Assembly: GCA_028023455.1 (NCBI GenBank)
Contig: JAQFVV010000021.1
Span: 496,001 to 560,000, forward strand
Direction: 5' to 3'
DNA length: 64,000 nucleotides
Source of the DNA: Epiperipatus broadwayi
Taxonomy: Eukaryota > Onychophora > Udeonychophora > Euonychophora > Peripatidae
Shown here piece by piece: positions 48,031 to 58,240 of this stretch. Below the pieces are notes generated by a model, which made no database searches, was not told the origin of the DNA, and saw only the letters and a list, made by a program, of their open reading frames with translations. The translations under genes were made by a program, and so were the position numbers. Position 1 is the stretch's first letter, and every line of letters starts with the position of its first letter.

Positions 48031-48300
48031 CAAAGAATAGCCTAGATTGTTAACGTTTTACCTTAAATTCAATATTAATGAATCTATAGATCTAGGTTTG
48101 GTTCTCATGGTAATACTGTGACTGAGCAAGACTACAACATATGAAGAAGAAGAGAATAATAATACATTTCAAAGCATCGTGCTATGTACTAACTTGTGTG
48201 CAATTACCGACAGTTGAATGTATTTCAAAACTATTTAAAGTTTGAATTTTTCTAAAGACATATAGCAATTAATTGATCGTGGAAATAGTCCAACATATAA
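48031..48300 (+). mobile_element. tRNA-core composite repeat (family 2), decayed copy
   Basis: A degenerate tRNA-like head (AGCCTAGATTGTTAACG; GGTTTGGTTCTCATGG as B-box region) leads to ATACTGTGACTG, a GAAGAAGAAGAGAATAATAA TA block, then a tail with GACAGTTGAATGTATTTC, TTTTTCTAAAGACATA and GTGGAAATAGTCCAA. It has the same order as 48752-49101 reversed. Confidence 0.7.
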
Positions 48301-48751
48301 TTAATGCTAGCTTTCAAATAAACACTTGGCAAATTTTGATTATATTTACTAGTACAACATTAGCAGTGTTGTATGAGGTGGGGGGAATTAAGTCCATTGG
48401 ATATTCTATCTGTAAATAAAATTATGTAGACAATGGCCAGTTTACATGACTGTGTCTAGCGTGTGTATTTAGTCCGCATGGAAATAATAGAATTTGAACA
48501 ATGCATTGCTGGAAAATATAGCTAATGCACTATCAAATCCCATGAGATATTTTTAAATTATACTCAAAAATAAACTATATTTGCAAAAAAAAATATCTTG
48601 ATTTTCAAGCTGTAACTTTTTAAAGAAAGTGAACACAGACTATTAGACATATTTTGAATATTTGGTGAACTTAAGAACAAATTCCAATTCAAAAAAGTTA
48701 ACACAATGTCAATGGATTTTTCATAAGACATCATTAATACAAGTACTTCAT

Positions 48752-49101
48752 ATTATATTTTTATTATGGACTATTTCCATCACCTAATACAAGTATTGAA
48801 TGTCTTTAGAAAAATTTAACTTTATTTAAATATTCCAAATACATTCAACTATTAGTAATAGCACACGGGTTAATATATGCACAACGTTTCGAGAGCTATT
48901 ATTCTCCCCTCTTCTTCAGGTGTTGCTGGCCTGACCAGTGACAGTACTAGCACGGGAATTGAACCTGGATTCTTAGATTCTTGAAGTTGAATTTTAAAGT
49001 AATGCTGTAACCAACTGAGCCATCCTGCCAAAGTTAAATTTTTCGAAAGACCTTCGATACTTATTTTAGATGATGCAAATAGTCCAATATATAAATACAA
49101 C
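48752..49101 (-). mobile_element. tRNA-core element bounded by inverted repeats (family 2), best copy
   Basis: The ends are inverted repeats: ATTATATTTTTATTATGG and GACTATTTCCATCACC at the left, and GATGCAAATAGTCCAATATA TAAATACAAC at the right. Read on the minus strand, the core is tRNA-like with A box TGGCTCAGTTGG and B box GGTTCAATTCC, then CACTGGTCAGGCCAGCAAC, CCTGAAGAAGAGGGGAGAAT and CTCTCGAAACGTTGTG. The left repeat continues as a roughly 100-bp arm that is complete in the hairpin at 54611. A polymerase III promoter inside inverted repeats is unusual: SINEs normally lack terminal inverted repeats and MITEs normally lack tRNA cores. Confidence 0.8.
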
Positions 49102-49888
49102 TAAAACATCATCATCATCACAAATCTTCAGGAAAACACTAAGCACTTCACCTGATTTAGTGCAATGAAAGAGTGTTAGATTCCAGAGCTTAAAGTCCAT
49201 TGATCACACCCATTGTATCATCATGTTGCTTGAACTTCCTGTGAAATCCTGTACAATGAATCCATTTGATTATTTAGTTATAGACTGAACTTAAATTGGC
49301 AATAGTGAAGATATGGGTTTGGATGTTTCACATTACTCTTCTTTTAATTCCATTTACTTGGTAGTGCTGAGTTCAAATGCATGCTATGCTCATATGTGTA
49401 TACATTTGTGAATATTCTCAAAGAGCAGTGGTATAACAGCATACCTTGGAGCTTAAGTTTCACAAGATATCGATCAAGCCTCATCATTTTCACTGCCCAT
49501 ACTCCTTATGGGGTACCAAGCATTCAACCAGTCAATTAGATTAATATTTAGATATGAGTAGCTAATGTATTGGCATAGTCATTTCAATATTATTGGATTC
49601 AAAATAGATGAAATTTTCCATGGTCAGGATTATTTTCCAGTAGCTAACCCACACACCTATTTAATGAATATTGCCCTGTAAGTAACTATCTAGCTAGATC
49701 TGGATTTAGCTGAGAATAAAATAAAAGAAAATTAAACTAAAAATAATAATAATCTTCAACTGTCTAATCTGTTGGATTAATATCTACTTTTCTATCACTC
49801 CTCTATTCTTATACGATTTTAAGAATTGCACGTAAATATATGTAATAATATTATAATTCGATGTCTGTATTTTTTCAAATCAATATAA
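49102..49888. other. No gene seen
   Basis: Less AT-rich than average between 49130 and 49690, but no frame over 60 codons and no recognised motif. Possibly an old repeat. Confidence 0.4.
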
Positions 49889-50103
49889 GTAATCTTATAA
49901 TTGAATATTTATAATACAGTAATTAGATATATGTAAAGTATAACTTTAAAATTTTATTCACTTAGGAGCACTTTCTCAACTATCCTCGTAGTGACAAGGA
50001 CTATAAGGATAGTCGAAAGCGCTACTAAGTGGATAAAATTTTTAAAGTTATACTTTACATATATCTATATTATTGTATTATAAATATTTCACTATAAGAT
50101 TAC
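49889..50103. mobile_element. Hairpin MITE-like element, 215 bp
   Basis: GTAATCTTATAATTGAATAT at the left pairs with the right end ATATTTCACTATAAGATTAC. Arms of about 105 bp include TATATGTAAAGTATAACTTT / AAAGTTATACTTTACATATA and a tip with ACTATCCTCGTAGTGAC / AGGACTATAAGGATAGTC. Almost no loop. Non-coding. Confidence 0.88.
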
Positions 50104-50192
50104 ATATGTATATTAAACAATAAGTGCTAACAACTGACTAGTTATCATGTGTAAATTACATCACCACAACCCTAATACTTCAATAAACCAAC

Positions 50193-50288
50193 AAAAATAC
50201 CAACAATTTATGTTAAGGCAACACTAAATCAAAGAACCATTTTCTTTTTAATTGTAGTGTTGCCTTGACAAAAGATTGTTGATATTTT
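50193..50288. repeat. Hairpin with about 35-bp arms
   Basis: AATACCAACAATTT and AAGGCAACACTA on the left pair with TAGTGTTGCCTT and AGATTGTTGATATT on the right, around a loop of about 24 bp. Confidence 0.75.
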
Positions 50289-51059
50289 AATATATATTTA
50301 AGCAAGATGACTGTTTATGATCTTATTACAATTTAAGCAGTACATCTGGGATAGTTTATATATATGATATATGTGAAATTTAATGTTTGCTATTGTTTGC
50401 TATATACTTATATTTGTATATATTTTAACCGAATAAATATACTTTTAAAAAACAAAAATTGAAGGATAATTATTGTGTAATATATTCTATTTATTATCTT
50501 TATTTAATCATCTTTGTCAGAAATTATGAGATAAAAATTACTATAGACACAGGTTGTTTTTAAAGTCTCTTTTCAGTTTACATATATACATTGCAAAAAG
50601 GCTGTATAAATGTGAAATAGCTCCATAGTATAGACTAACTATGCGTGGCCATATTTTATGTGTTTTGTCTCATTTATTTATACAGTATATCATTTAATAT
50701 TAAACAAATAAGAGTTTTTAATTTTTCATCAAATTTCCAATAGTTCGAACATTTATAACTTTTTTTTTCTTATATAGCTTTCTTTAATAAATTTTTCCTT
50801 CTATACTCTTTCATAAACAATTTTTCATTGGAAACTTTATCCAGCATTATTTTACTATAATAGTAACATGGTGAATTCTAGGACCCGTGATCCACGAATC
50901 GCATATCAGTTTTTATCTCCTTTAGAGGCCGAACTTGGTAAACCATTTAATTATTGGAACATTTTATTTGTTTTAAAAATTCGAATCATCCTTTGAAGGT
51001 GCCTATTTGTGACTATTAATATAGAGTATATTGTTTGAAATTGTTAGTTAAATGGTCAT
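50289..51059. other. No gene seen
   Basis: AT-rich. A GC-balanced patch at 50870-50950 is too short to judge. Confidence 0.4.
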
Positions 51060-51305
51060 TTACTAGATGTATTGGAATAGACATATTGCTAGAAAAGATG
51101 ATAATACATGGATAGTTGAAGTCTTCAACTGGATTCCAAAAAAATCTAGAAAGAAACCACATGAGATGGATGAAATAAAGACTTGTGCTGGGGCGATGTA
51201 GAGAAAAGAGGCTAGAAAACGGAGAAGATGGATTGAACTCGGAGAGACCTTCATCCTACAGTGGATCGATAATGTTAAAAATGATGATGAAGATGATGAT
51301 AAGTT
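51060..51305 (+). mobile_element. RTE LINE 3' tail fragment
   Basis: AGTTGAAGTCTTCAACTGGA TTCC, GAAACCACATGAGATGGATG, GGAGAAGATGGATTGAACTC and TACAGTGGATCGATAATG blocks, then GATGATGA repeats, match the other RTE tails. It lies about 450 bp 3' of the receptor gene's stop, on the opposite strand. Confidence 0.8.
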
Positions 51306-51750
51306 GTAGATCACTGGTTTGATCCCAGGGAATACAATATCTTCATAAAAGATATGTTCCTTGTTGTCTACTAATGTAAATTAAAATAATTATCATTCAC
51401 AAGGGCAAAATAAATGAGAAATAAAGGGGAAGGGGGAATTACATCGTCACATGATGTTTTATCAAGCAGGCTGAGGAGGGGTATCCTTTCTATGTAAATA
51501 GGTGGGGTTTTTTTTTTAATATTTATATTTTATTTTTAAAAAAGTATGGTACACATACATTTTACGATTCTCAGACTTTGTCTTTTACATATAAAATTTT
51601 ACTAGTGAAGAGAAAAATAACTTATTATATAAAATTAGATGATTTTTTTAAAGAAGTTTTGTTGTAAAAGTATATTATATAAAAATAATAAAATGTTATT
51701 GATTGTAATATTGTTTACACAAATAATAAACGTATTATATATTGTACGTA

Positions 51751-52716
51751 CTAAAGCCCATTACGGTTTTCAAATCTCAAATTGCAGAAACACAATATAT
51801 GATAAATAGACGATCTAATATATCGATTTTTTAAAATCAAAAAGAAGGGATTAATAGTTGATTGACTTCTCGCAAAAATACTTGCTAAGCTGTACGCCAA
51901 ATCGGGAATGCTAAAATAGTCATTAGCTAAAAACAGAAATGTAGCTGGCAGATAACAGAGAAGATAAAAAATGAAATGAACAAATAATAATTTACTAGTT
52001 TTAATTCTTTCTCGTCTTCTCCGTTTGGCTGCTTCGGAACAGCGGAGTTTATGATCAGAAAGAGTCTTATTTATTTTGAAAATGTGTTTAAAAATCTTGA
52101 AATAACAGAAAGCAATTCCTTGACTTGGAATAAAAATGTGAACGATTGATAGTATTAAAAAGAAATAATATGAATTTTTATCTGTGAAATCAAAAAGGCA
52201 AATTTTAAATTTTGAGTGCATGCCGTATCTTCCCCAACCAAAAAGAGGAACTGCTGTGAACAAAGCAGCTTCTATACAGATGGCCGTAGTCATAATCAAA
52301 ATCTTTCTTTTGGTAAATAAAGTACAATAAATTATATTTCCTTTTATTACAGCAATATATCGATTTATAGCTATTAATAACAGGCAGTTTATTGACACAC
52401 AATAAGCGTAGAAGTTTAAATACCCGAGGACAGCGCAGCCGTGGGGAGGTTTTTGCTTATACTTTGTGTAGACTAACAGAGGCGAGTAGAATGTTGTAAT
52501 ACAAAAATCCGAAATAGTTAGATTGGCTATTAATAGATTTGAACTCGTTTGAAGTTGCGGATTACAATATATTACAAACATGATTGTGAAGTTTAATATG
52601 CTTCCCAGCACTGCTAGAGTTGAGATGAGACATAGTTCGAAAATCAGTTCAAAAGAAAAACGATATGAAGTCATATTAGGCCATACATAAGCAGTAGAAG
52701 TTTGATTGTACAGCAT
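51751..52716 (-). CDS. Opsin-like rhodopsin-family GPCR lacking the retinal lysine
   Basis: A complete seven-helix receptor without internal introns: 321 residues from the first ATG (52716). The open frame extends nine codons further to 52743 without an ATG. Numbering from the frame start, TM1 is about 33-59 and TM2 about 68-92 (LTISD, D79). TM3 starts at the disulphide Cys103 and ends in NRY (127-129). PLFGWGRY is at 166-173, the loop-2 Cys182 lies in CLFDF, TM6 holds CYLP (263-266), and TM7 holds FARSQSTINPF (290-300). GWGRY, a 12-residue Trp-Cys gap and C-x-x-D-F match opsins. Spacing to NP places Arg292 where opsins carry the Schiff-base lysine. Leu106 and His176 occupy the two counterion positions. 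Y of NPxxY is Leu, and DRY is NRY. N-glycosylation sites are NQT and NMT. It probably acts in the plasma membrane but cannot bind retinal covalently; ligand unknown. No other host gene is recognised nearby. Confidence 0.9.
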   Translation of the reverse strand: MLYNQTSTAYVWPNMTSYRFSFELIFELCLISTLAVLGSILNFTIMFVIYCNPQLQTSSNLLIANLTISDFCITTFYSPLLVYTKYKQKPPHGCAVLGYLNFYAYCVSINCLLLIAINRYIAVIKGNIIYCTLFTKRKILIMTTAICIEAALFTAVPLFGWGRYGMHSKFKICLFDFTDKNSYYFFLILSIVHIFIPSQGIAFCYFKIFKHIFKINKTLSDHKLRCSEAAKRRRRERIKTSKLLFVHFIFYLLCYLPATFLFLANDYFSIPDLAYSLASIFARSQSTINPFFLILKNRYIRSSIYHILCFCNLRFENRNGL

Positions 52717-52723
52717 TACACTT

Positions 52724-52745
52724 TTTTCTGAAAAAACAAACAAAA
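52724..52745 (-). promoter_or_regulatory. Candidate splice (or trans-splice) acceptor upstream of receptor
   Basis: On the minus strand, a T-rich tract TTTTTTGTTTGTTTTTTCAG ends at 52728, followed by AAAAAAGTGTAATG, which includes the first ATG 12 bases later. It resembles a 3' splice site, so the mature message may carry an upstream non-coding exon or a short upstream coding exon. Not proven. Confidence 0.5.
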
Positions 52746-54610
52746 AACAACAGTAATATTATGTCAATAAAATATAAAACAATATTATTTCAACAAAATA
52801 TAACACAATATTTTTAAAATAATAAAACCATAATAATTAGCAGTAATTCTAAATAATAATAAAAAAAAGACTAGTACTAATGATAATTTAAAAATAAAAA
52901 TTATATTAACTTTACAATCGAAGGTCCTAATGATAGTATGTCTGCATGCCATGTAAGAAAACATTTGTTCAATTTCTTATGTTTTGGCCTGCAAAATTGA
53001 CTATTAACACAATGTGTAGGTCCTGCCATACTTCAGCTTTTGAATCCCATTTTTGTGGTTATCTCTGAGGCTATTTTTTCATTCTATGTTTGTTGGCAAA
53101 ACTAGGAAATAAAAAATAAATATTGATTTATTAGTTTAAAAAAGTCTGAAGATGTCAGAATTCAGTAGAGTAATCCACTAGAAAAACTATAAAGGAGTGC
53201 ACAAAATCCTAGAAGGTCAGTGATTGGTAGATTTTTTGACCTTGGATTACATACCTGTTTATAAACTCTTAGTTGTCAGTAATGAACAAAAAAATAGCAC
53301 AATTTGTAGCTTATTTAAATATTTATGAGTATTTTTAAAAAATATTTGTATAGTAATTATTTAAAAAAATATATATTTATGATATATTTTTTAAAATGTT
53401 TCATTTCTAAAATACAAATAGAGGAATTTGAAGAAATAATAAAAAAAGAACATTACAATGATTATGCTTATTAGATTCTATCGAAAACCTTAATTCTGAA
53501 CATTTATGTCATTTTAATAAATATAAATGCAATTTTAACTCTTAGAACAGAATTTTATAGCTTTATAATGACTATAAAATAATTATTTTGCATTTAAAAA
53601 ATAAAGTTTATTTAATAAAGATTTTTTCCTTTCACTTCATTTCTTTTTTTTTACACATGTGGAAAGTTCAATTATGATTTATTAGGGTGTTTTTTTGCCT
53701 ATAAACTTATATTTATAGTAAATCAAGTACAATTTGTTGATTCATAATATTGAATAAAAGTTTTAATAATTAAAATAAAATGTTGAACTATTAACTCAAA
53801 TTGCAATTAGGAGAAATATAGAAAAGTCATTGAAATATAGAAAGGTTAAGGTTCTAATGAAGTGTAGAATTTCTTGCTCCAGTAGATGGCTCATAACTAA
53901 TACAAATAACCATTTTGTAATGGTCAGTTAATGGGTATTTAGCAATTTTTAGCTATAGGGTAAACAAGAAGGAAAAATATTTAAGTATTAATGTTTTTCC
54001 CTTGTGTTGTGATTGCTATCATACAAGCATTCTTAAAAAAACGTGCACGTGAACGATTTCAGCCTTTCAATTTAATTTTAATATTCTTATAAAAAGTGAA
54101 GAAATAAACTTAATCAATGGCTGCTTTAATTATTTTATTTTTTAGGGAAAATAAATTAAAAATACAAATCTGACAAAATAAATAATGGACTGCATTCTTG
54201 TAAATAACTGGTGATTTTTTTTTACCAGTTATGAATATTTGGACTGATTCAGTTGCCCTGAACAGCTTGGATCTCCTTAAGTGTTATGCATTAATCTCAA
54301 TTGAAGTAAAGAAAAACAAATCATGCTTTCATTTAATAAATGGAAACTTTTATTGATGTTCAAATACCATCTGATCATCTGAGTAACTGATGAGTCAGTT
54401 TTCAAAATTTATTTTGTAGAAACTGCTATTATCTTTCACTTAAAATCAGTTAAACAGCCATTTAGTGACCTATTTGAAATAACTAGTAGCAAGGTAGGAT
54501 ATGAGTTATTAAGAAAGTCTGAGGTTGTTTGAATATCACAGAATACCTATCCTTACTTTGACAGATTAATACATTGTATTTTCTTGAAGGTTTGTGACGA
54601 TGGTGTTTTA
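52744..54610. other. 5' flank of receptor, no gene seen
   Basis: AT-rich DNA with no recognisable exon or repeat. If the acceptor at 52728 is used, an upstream exon should lie here or beyond. Confidence 0.45.
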
Positions 54611-54829
54611 GTTGTATTTTTATATTGGGCTATTTCCATCATCCAATAGGAGTATTGAATGTCTTTAGAAAAATTTAATTTTATTTAAATATTCCAAATA
54701 CATTCAACTGTTTGATGTGCTATTGCTAACAGTTGAATGTATTTGGAATATTTAAATAAAGTTAAATTTTTCTAAAGACATTCAATACTCATATTAGATG
54801 ATGGAACTAGTCCAATATAAAAATACAAC
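54611..54829. mobile_element. Core-less hairpin derivative of family 2, 219 bp
   Basis: A nearly perfect foldback: GTTGTATTTTTATATTGGGC TATTTCC at the left, its inverse ending AAAAATACAAC at the right, arms about 100 bp, loop about 15 bp (TTTGATGTGCTATTGC). The arms match the inverted repeats of 48752-49101, and the loop matches the CTATTACTAA(C/T)AG junction of that element, but the tRNA core is absent. Confidence 0.9.
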
Positions 54830-55234
54830 AAGATTAATACATTGTCTGATAATTGTGTAAGCCCTCTAAAATTATAAATGAGTATAATAACAGATAGCTT
54901 CTTCTAGCGTTTTTGTTATACATGTGTGTGCTTTGCCTATACCTTGGATTCAAATATAAGCTAGATGAGATGGGAAATTTTTAAGTTCAAACAGGCTTAA
55001 TATATATACACACAAACAGTCAGTTTGTGAATAATCTAAAATTGGTCAATAAATGGGTATCTAATCATTTTTAATTATTTGTCACTTATACTTTTTAAAG
55101 TCATTACTAAACGTTACTTTGACCATTTTATATAATTTTAGATATTTACTTCAATATTTTTATGCTTTGTTTGTAATTATGCTTAATTATTTTTATCATT
55201 TAATTTAATTGTTAATTTTTTTTTTTTTTAATTC

Positions 55235-55628
55235 GAACTTTATTTATACTTTTCCAAATACATTCAACTGTTGGTAATTAGATGCCAAAACATTTCTAAT
55301 ATTGGTTAAGGAAAAGATTTATTCCATATCTTTATTAATAATAGCTGATAGACTTTCAGCTAGAAAAGCCAGATTCATACCACTCCTAAGGCGACTAATA
55401 TAGTTAGTTAAAGAGTCTATTAAAATTTCATTATTTACAAGTATAAAAACAACTGATTTGAATCTCATGCTAGCACTGTGATGGGTCAGGCCAACAACCC
55501 CTGAAGACGAAAGTAGAATAATACCAATCTGAGCATTGTGTTCTATAATATTATTATTTAAAAAAATATAAAGAAAGATTGAATTCTTCTAAAAACATTT
55601 AACAATTAAAATAAATTATGGAAATCAC
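55235..55628 (+). mobile_element. tRNA-core composite repeat (family 2), long decayed copy
   Basis: The left inverted-repeat piece AACTTTATTTATAC / CCAAATACATTCAACTGTTG is followed by a decayed tRNA-like head (ATAGTTAGTTAAAG; TTTGAATCTCATGC), then GCACTGTGATGGGTCAGGCC, ACCCCTGAAGACGAAAGTAG AATAATA and a tail ATTCTTCTAAAAACATTTAA...ATTATGGAAAT. It confirms the order inverted repeat - tRNA head - CTGAAGA block - inverted repeat. Confidence 0.7.
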
Positions 55629-56096
55629 CACAAACCGTCACACAGCAATTTTCATGTTTTTCGTATTCTTCATTCATTGATCTAACTTGGTTCTATATTT
55701 ACTGAGGAATTGTGGGGGGTTTGTACCAGGTACCTGCGTATCAATTCTCAATAAAATATCAGTTATCATTTGTTGATCTTATCAAGTTTAAGCTATCTTC
55801 GAAGTCTATTAATCTTTTAATAATTTGCAAGAATAAAAGAATTATACTGATTTGGACTCCAAAGTAATTAATATTAAAATTTAATAATTAATGACGTGAG
55901 TAAAACAATAATATAAAAACCAGTGATTCCACATATGTCATGATTGTGTAACATTCGAATGGAAATACAAAGTTCTTATAATAATATTAGTCTCTTAAAG
56001 TTTGAGATATATCTTACTACTCTCTCTAGTATAAGCTATGACAGATATAAACATTTCCAAAGCAGACCTAAATCACACAATAATTTTAAATTTTAA

Positions 56097-56345
56097 ACAT
56101 CATCATTATCAATCCACTGCAGGATGAAGGTCTCTCCAAGTTTAATCCATCTTCTCCGATCTTTAGCTTCTCTTCTCCACATCACCCCTGCACACTTTCT
56201 TATTTCATCCATCCATCTCACATGTGGTCTCTTTCTGGGTCTTTTACAATCTCTTGGAATCCAGTTTAAAATTTCAATTGTTCATCTATTATCATCTCTT
56301 CTAACAATATGTCCAGCCCAACTCCACTTCAATCTTTTAATTTTA
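56097..56345 (-). mobile_element. RTE LINE 3' tail fragment, minus strand
   Basis: Read on the minus strand: TTGGGCTGGACATATTG, CTGGATTCCAAGAGATTGTA AAAGACCCAGAAAGAGACC, GATGGATGAAATAAG, GATCGGAGAAGATGG and CCTGCAGTGGATTGATAATG. This is the standard tail of the family. The 91-codon plus-strand frame over it is a shadow. Confidence 0.85.
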
Positions 56346-56667
56346 AACATCATAAAATTCATTAATTTGAACTATAAAAATTGTAAAGATTTTCATTAAT
56401 ATAGGCATATTGACAAATATATTATTCGATAGAATGAGCAAAAACTTAGCGAATATTTATTACCAGTACACTTTATTTAAAGGGGAAAACTTTTATTTTT
56501 ACTTTTTACAATTTAAAATATATTGTACGTCTTTATTTTCATATTATTTTTCTTTTTATTGGTGTATTTTTTTATGATTATGCTGGACCCGTAATAAGTC
56601 ATTTAGTAGTGTGATGTTCTTCGCTTGATATTCAATAATATTTCCACGTGATATTTTTTTATCATTT

Positions 56668-56800
56668 GCAACCATTATTGATCCACTGCAGGATAAAGCT
56701 CTCTTCAAGTTCAGTCCATCTTCTCCGATCTCTAGCCTCTTTCCTCCATATCACCCCAGCGTACTTCCTTATTCCAGCGATCCACCTCACATATTTGGGT
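56668..56800 (-). mobile_element. RTE LINE 3' tail fragment, minus strand, shorter
   Basis: On the minus strand: GTGAGGTGGATCGCTGGAAT, GGCTAGAGATCGGAGAAGAT GG and CCTGCAGTGGATCAATAATG. It is truncated about 130 bp from the 3' end and lies 320 bp from a longer copy in the same orientation. Confidence 0.8.
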
Positions 56801-57261
56801 GTTTTATTACTTTAATTATTATAAGATTTGAAATACCAGGCACTCTTAAACTTATATCAGTAGTATGAGATAGTGTGAATAGTGAAGTGGCTTGAAAGTC
56901 TGAGTTCAAATTCCCTATATTAATTATTATAATAATATATTATGTTTTAGATAGATAAATTAACCATTAATTACGTCACACAGTATTTCTGTTTTTAATC
57001 ATTTCTCTTTCTTTGTTTTCTAACTTTTTATTTTTCATTATAGCTTTTGGTGAGTTTCAATCTTCATATTCGTTTACAAATATTTAATAATAACGTTAGT
57101 TAATACAATGTGTGCGTGCTTGAATGTTTGTACACTAGTTTCCTACATTTGGTTTCAAATTGCAATTCTGGGGTAAAATTAAAGAAAATTGAAAGTTGTA
57201 TTATATTCTTAACATGCATATGTATATAAATATTTGTGTATACACATATTTTTTTCTCCAT

Positions 57262-57362
57262 ATGTCATAGCATCGGCCGGGAGGCGAACCCACAACCGTC
57301 TGTAAACAACTACTTGCCTGCAAGGGGCTGCGATGACACCCCCCCCGGCTAACAACGCTTGA
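57262..57362 (-). mobile_element. tRNA-derived SINE (family 1), minus strand
   Basis: The minus strand reads TGTCATCGCAGCC, CTTGCAGGCAAGTAG, GGTTGTGGGTTCGCCTCCCG (B box GGTTCGCCTCC) and GCCGATGCTATGACA. It matches the copy at 7478-7574. The two ends (TGTCAT... / ...ATGACA) are complementary, and an 8-C run lies at 57339-57346 (plus). Confidence 0.8.
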
Positions 57363-58104
57363 CTTGTGTATATACATATTTTATATTGACTATTTAATTG
57401 AATTGCTGATAGCTGAAATTCTCGATTCCGAAAAAAGATGATTCTGTATATAAAGTAAGAAAGAAAGGGTTTTTTGTTTAATTCGAAATTGTTATTTCTT
57501 ATAAGGTTTTTATCTTTTTTTTTTTTACGAATTAAAGATGTTACAATATTAAAAAAGTATAGAAACTTGTTTAGAAATTTAAAACGTACTAATGAAACAA
57601 ATAAATGAGTTCAATCTTATAATAAAATAAGTTAAAATGCAATCGAAATCAATATTTATTTGAAATTTAAAAAGAAAAAAATCTGTTTATTAAGAAATAA
57701 AAAATTGATTGTACAGATATTTGAGAAGAATATATAAATGATTTGTGTGGAAGAAACACGTCTTTTAATTGAAAGTAACATTCAGCATGCGAATGAAACT
57801 AAAAGATGTGATGATTGTATCTGAGAGACAAAGTCAAAAAAAAAAAAAAAGGACGGCTTCCAAAAATTGAGAAATGTGATTTAAAAAGATTATATAAGAA
57901 AGGGCTTGAACAATTAATGTTTGAAAAAAGTTACGACTCGATAGTGGATAGATTTAAAGCAACTAAGTTTTTGAATATTTAAATGCACACTTCTTTAAGA
58001 CTATATTGATTGATTTAAATAAAAAGATTTCTACTAAAATTGATTAGTTATTTCTAAATGCAATTTAGATAACTTTTAAAAGTGATCTGACAATTATAAG
58101 TATT

Positions 58105-58240
58105 GGAATTTAAAGTTGTAATTATAAATTTATTTAACGTACATTGATTGCATAAGTAATATTTACTAAGGCAATAAACCTAAAGCGTGGCTTGAAAATG
58201 CGATGGTAGGGACCTCTACAGGTCTTAACCACAAGCTTAT
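58105..58240. repeat. Half copy of hairpin element G
   Basis: TTTAAAGTTGTAATTATAA (58107-58125 region) and ACATTGATTGCATAAGTAAT ATTTACTAAGGCAATAAACC lead to AAAATGCGATGGTAGGGACC TCTACAGGTCTTAACCACAA. One arm and the loop of 21636-21778 are present, then similarity stops; the second arm is missing. The extra 5' flank matches the right flank of the 21-kb copy. Confidence 0.8.

Noticed and set aside
52205-52402. 65-codon frame inside the receptor gene
   Set aside because: It is an alternative frame of the receptor coding sequence on the same strand.
51751-52716. Melatonin-receptor or generic peptide-receptor assignment for the GPCR
   Set aside because: The GWGRY motif, the loop-2 C-x-x-D-F and the spacing of FARSQSTINP fit opsins better; a formal tree is still needed.
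56124-56399. 91-codon plus-strand open frame
   Set aside because: It is antisense to an RTE tail; the minus-strand reading carries the recognisable LINE sequence.
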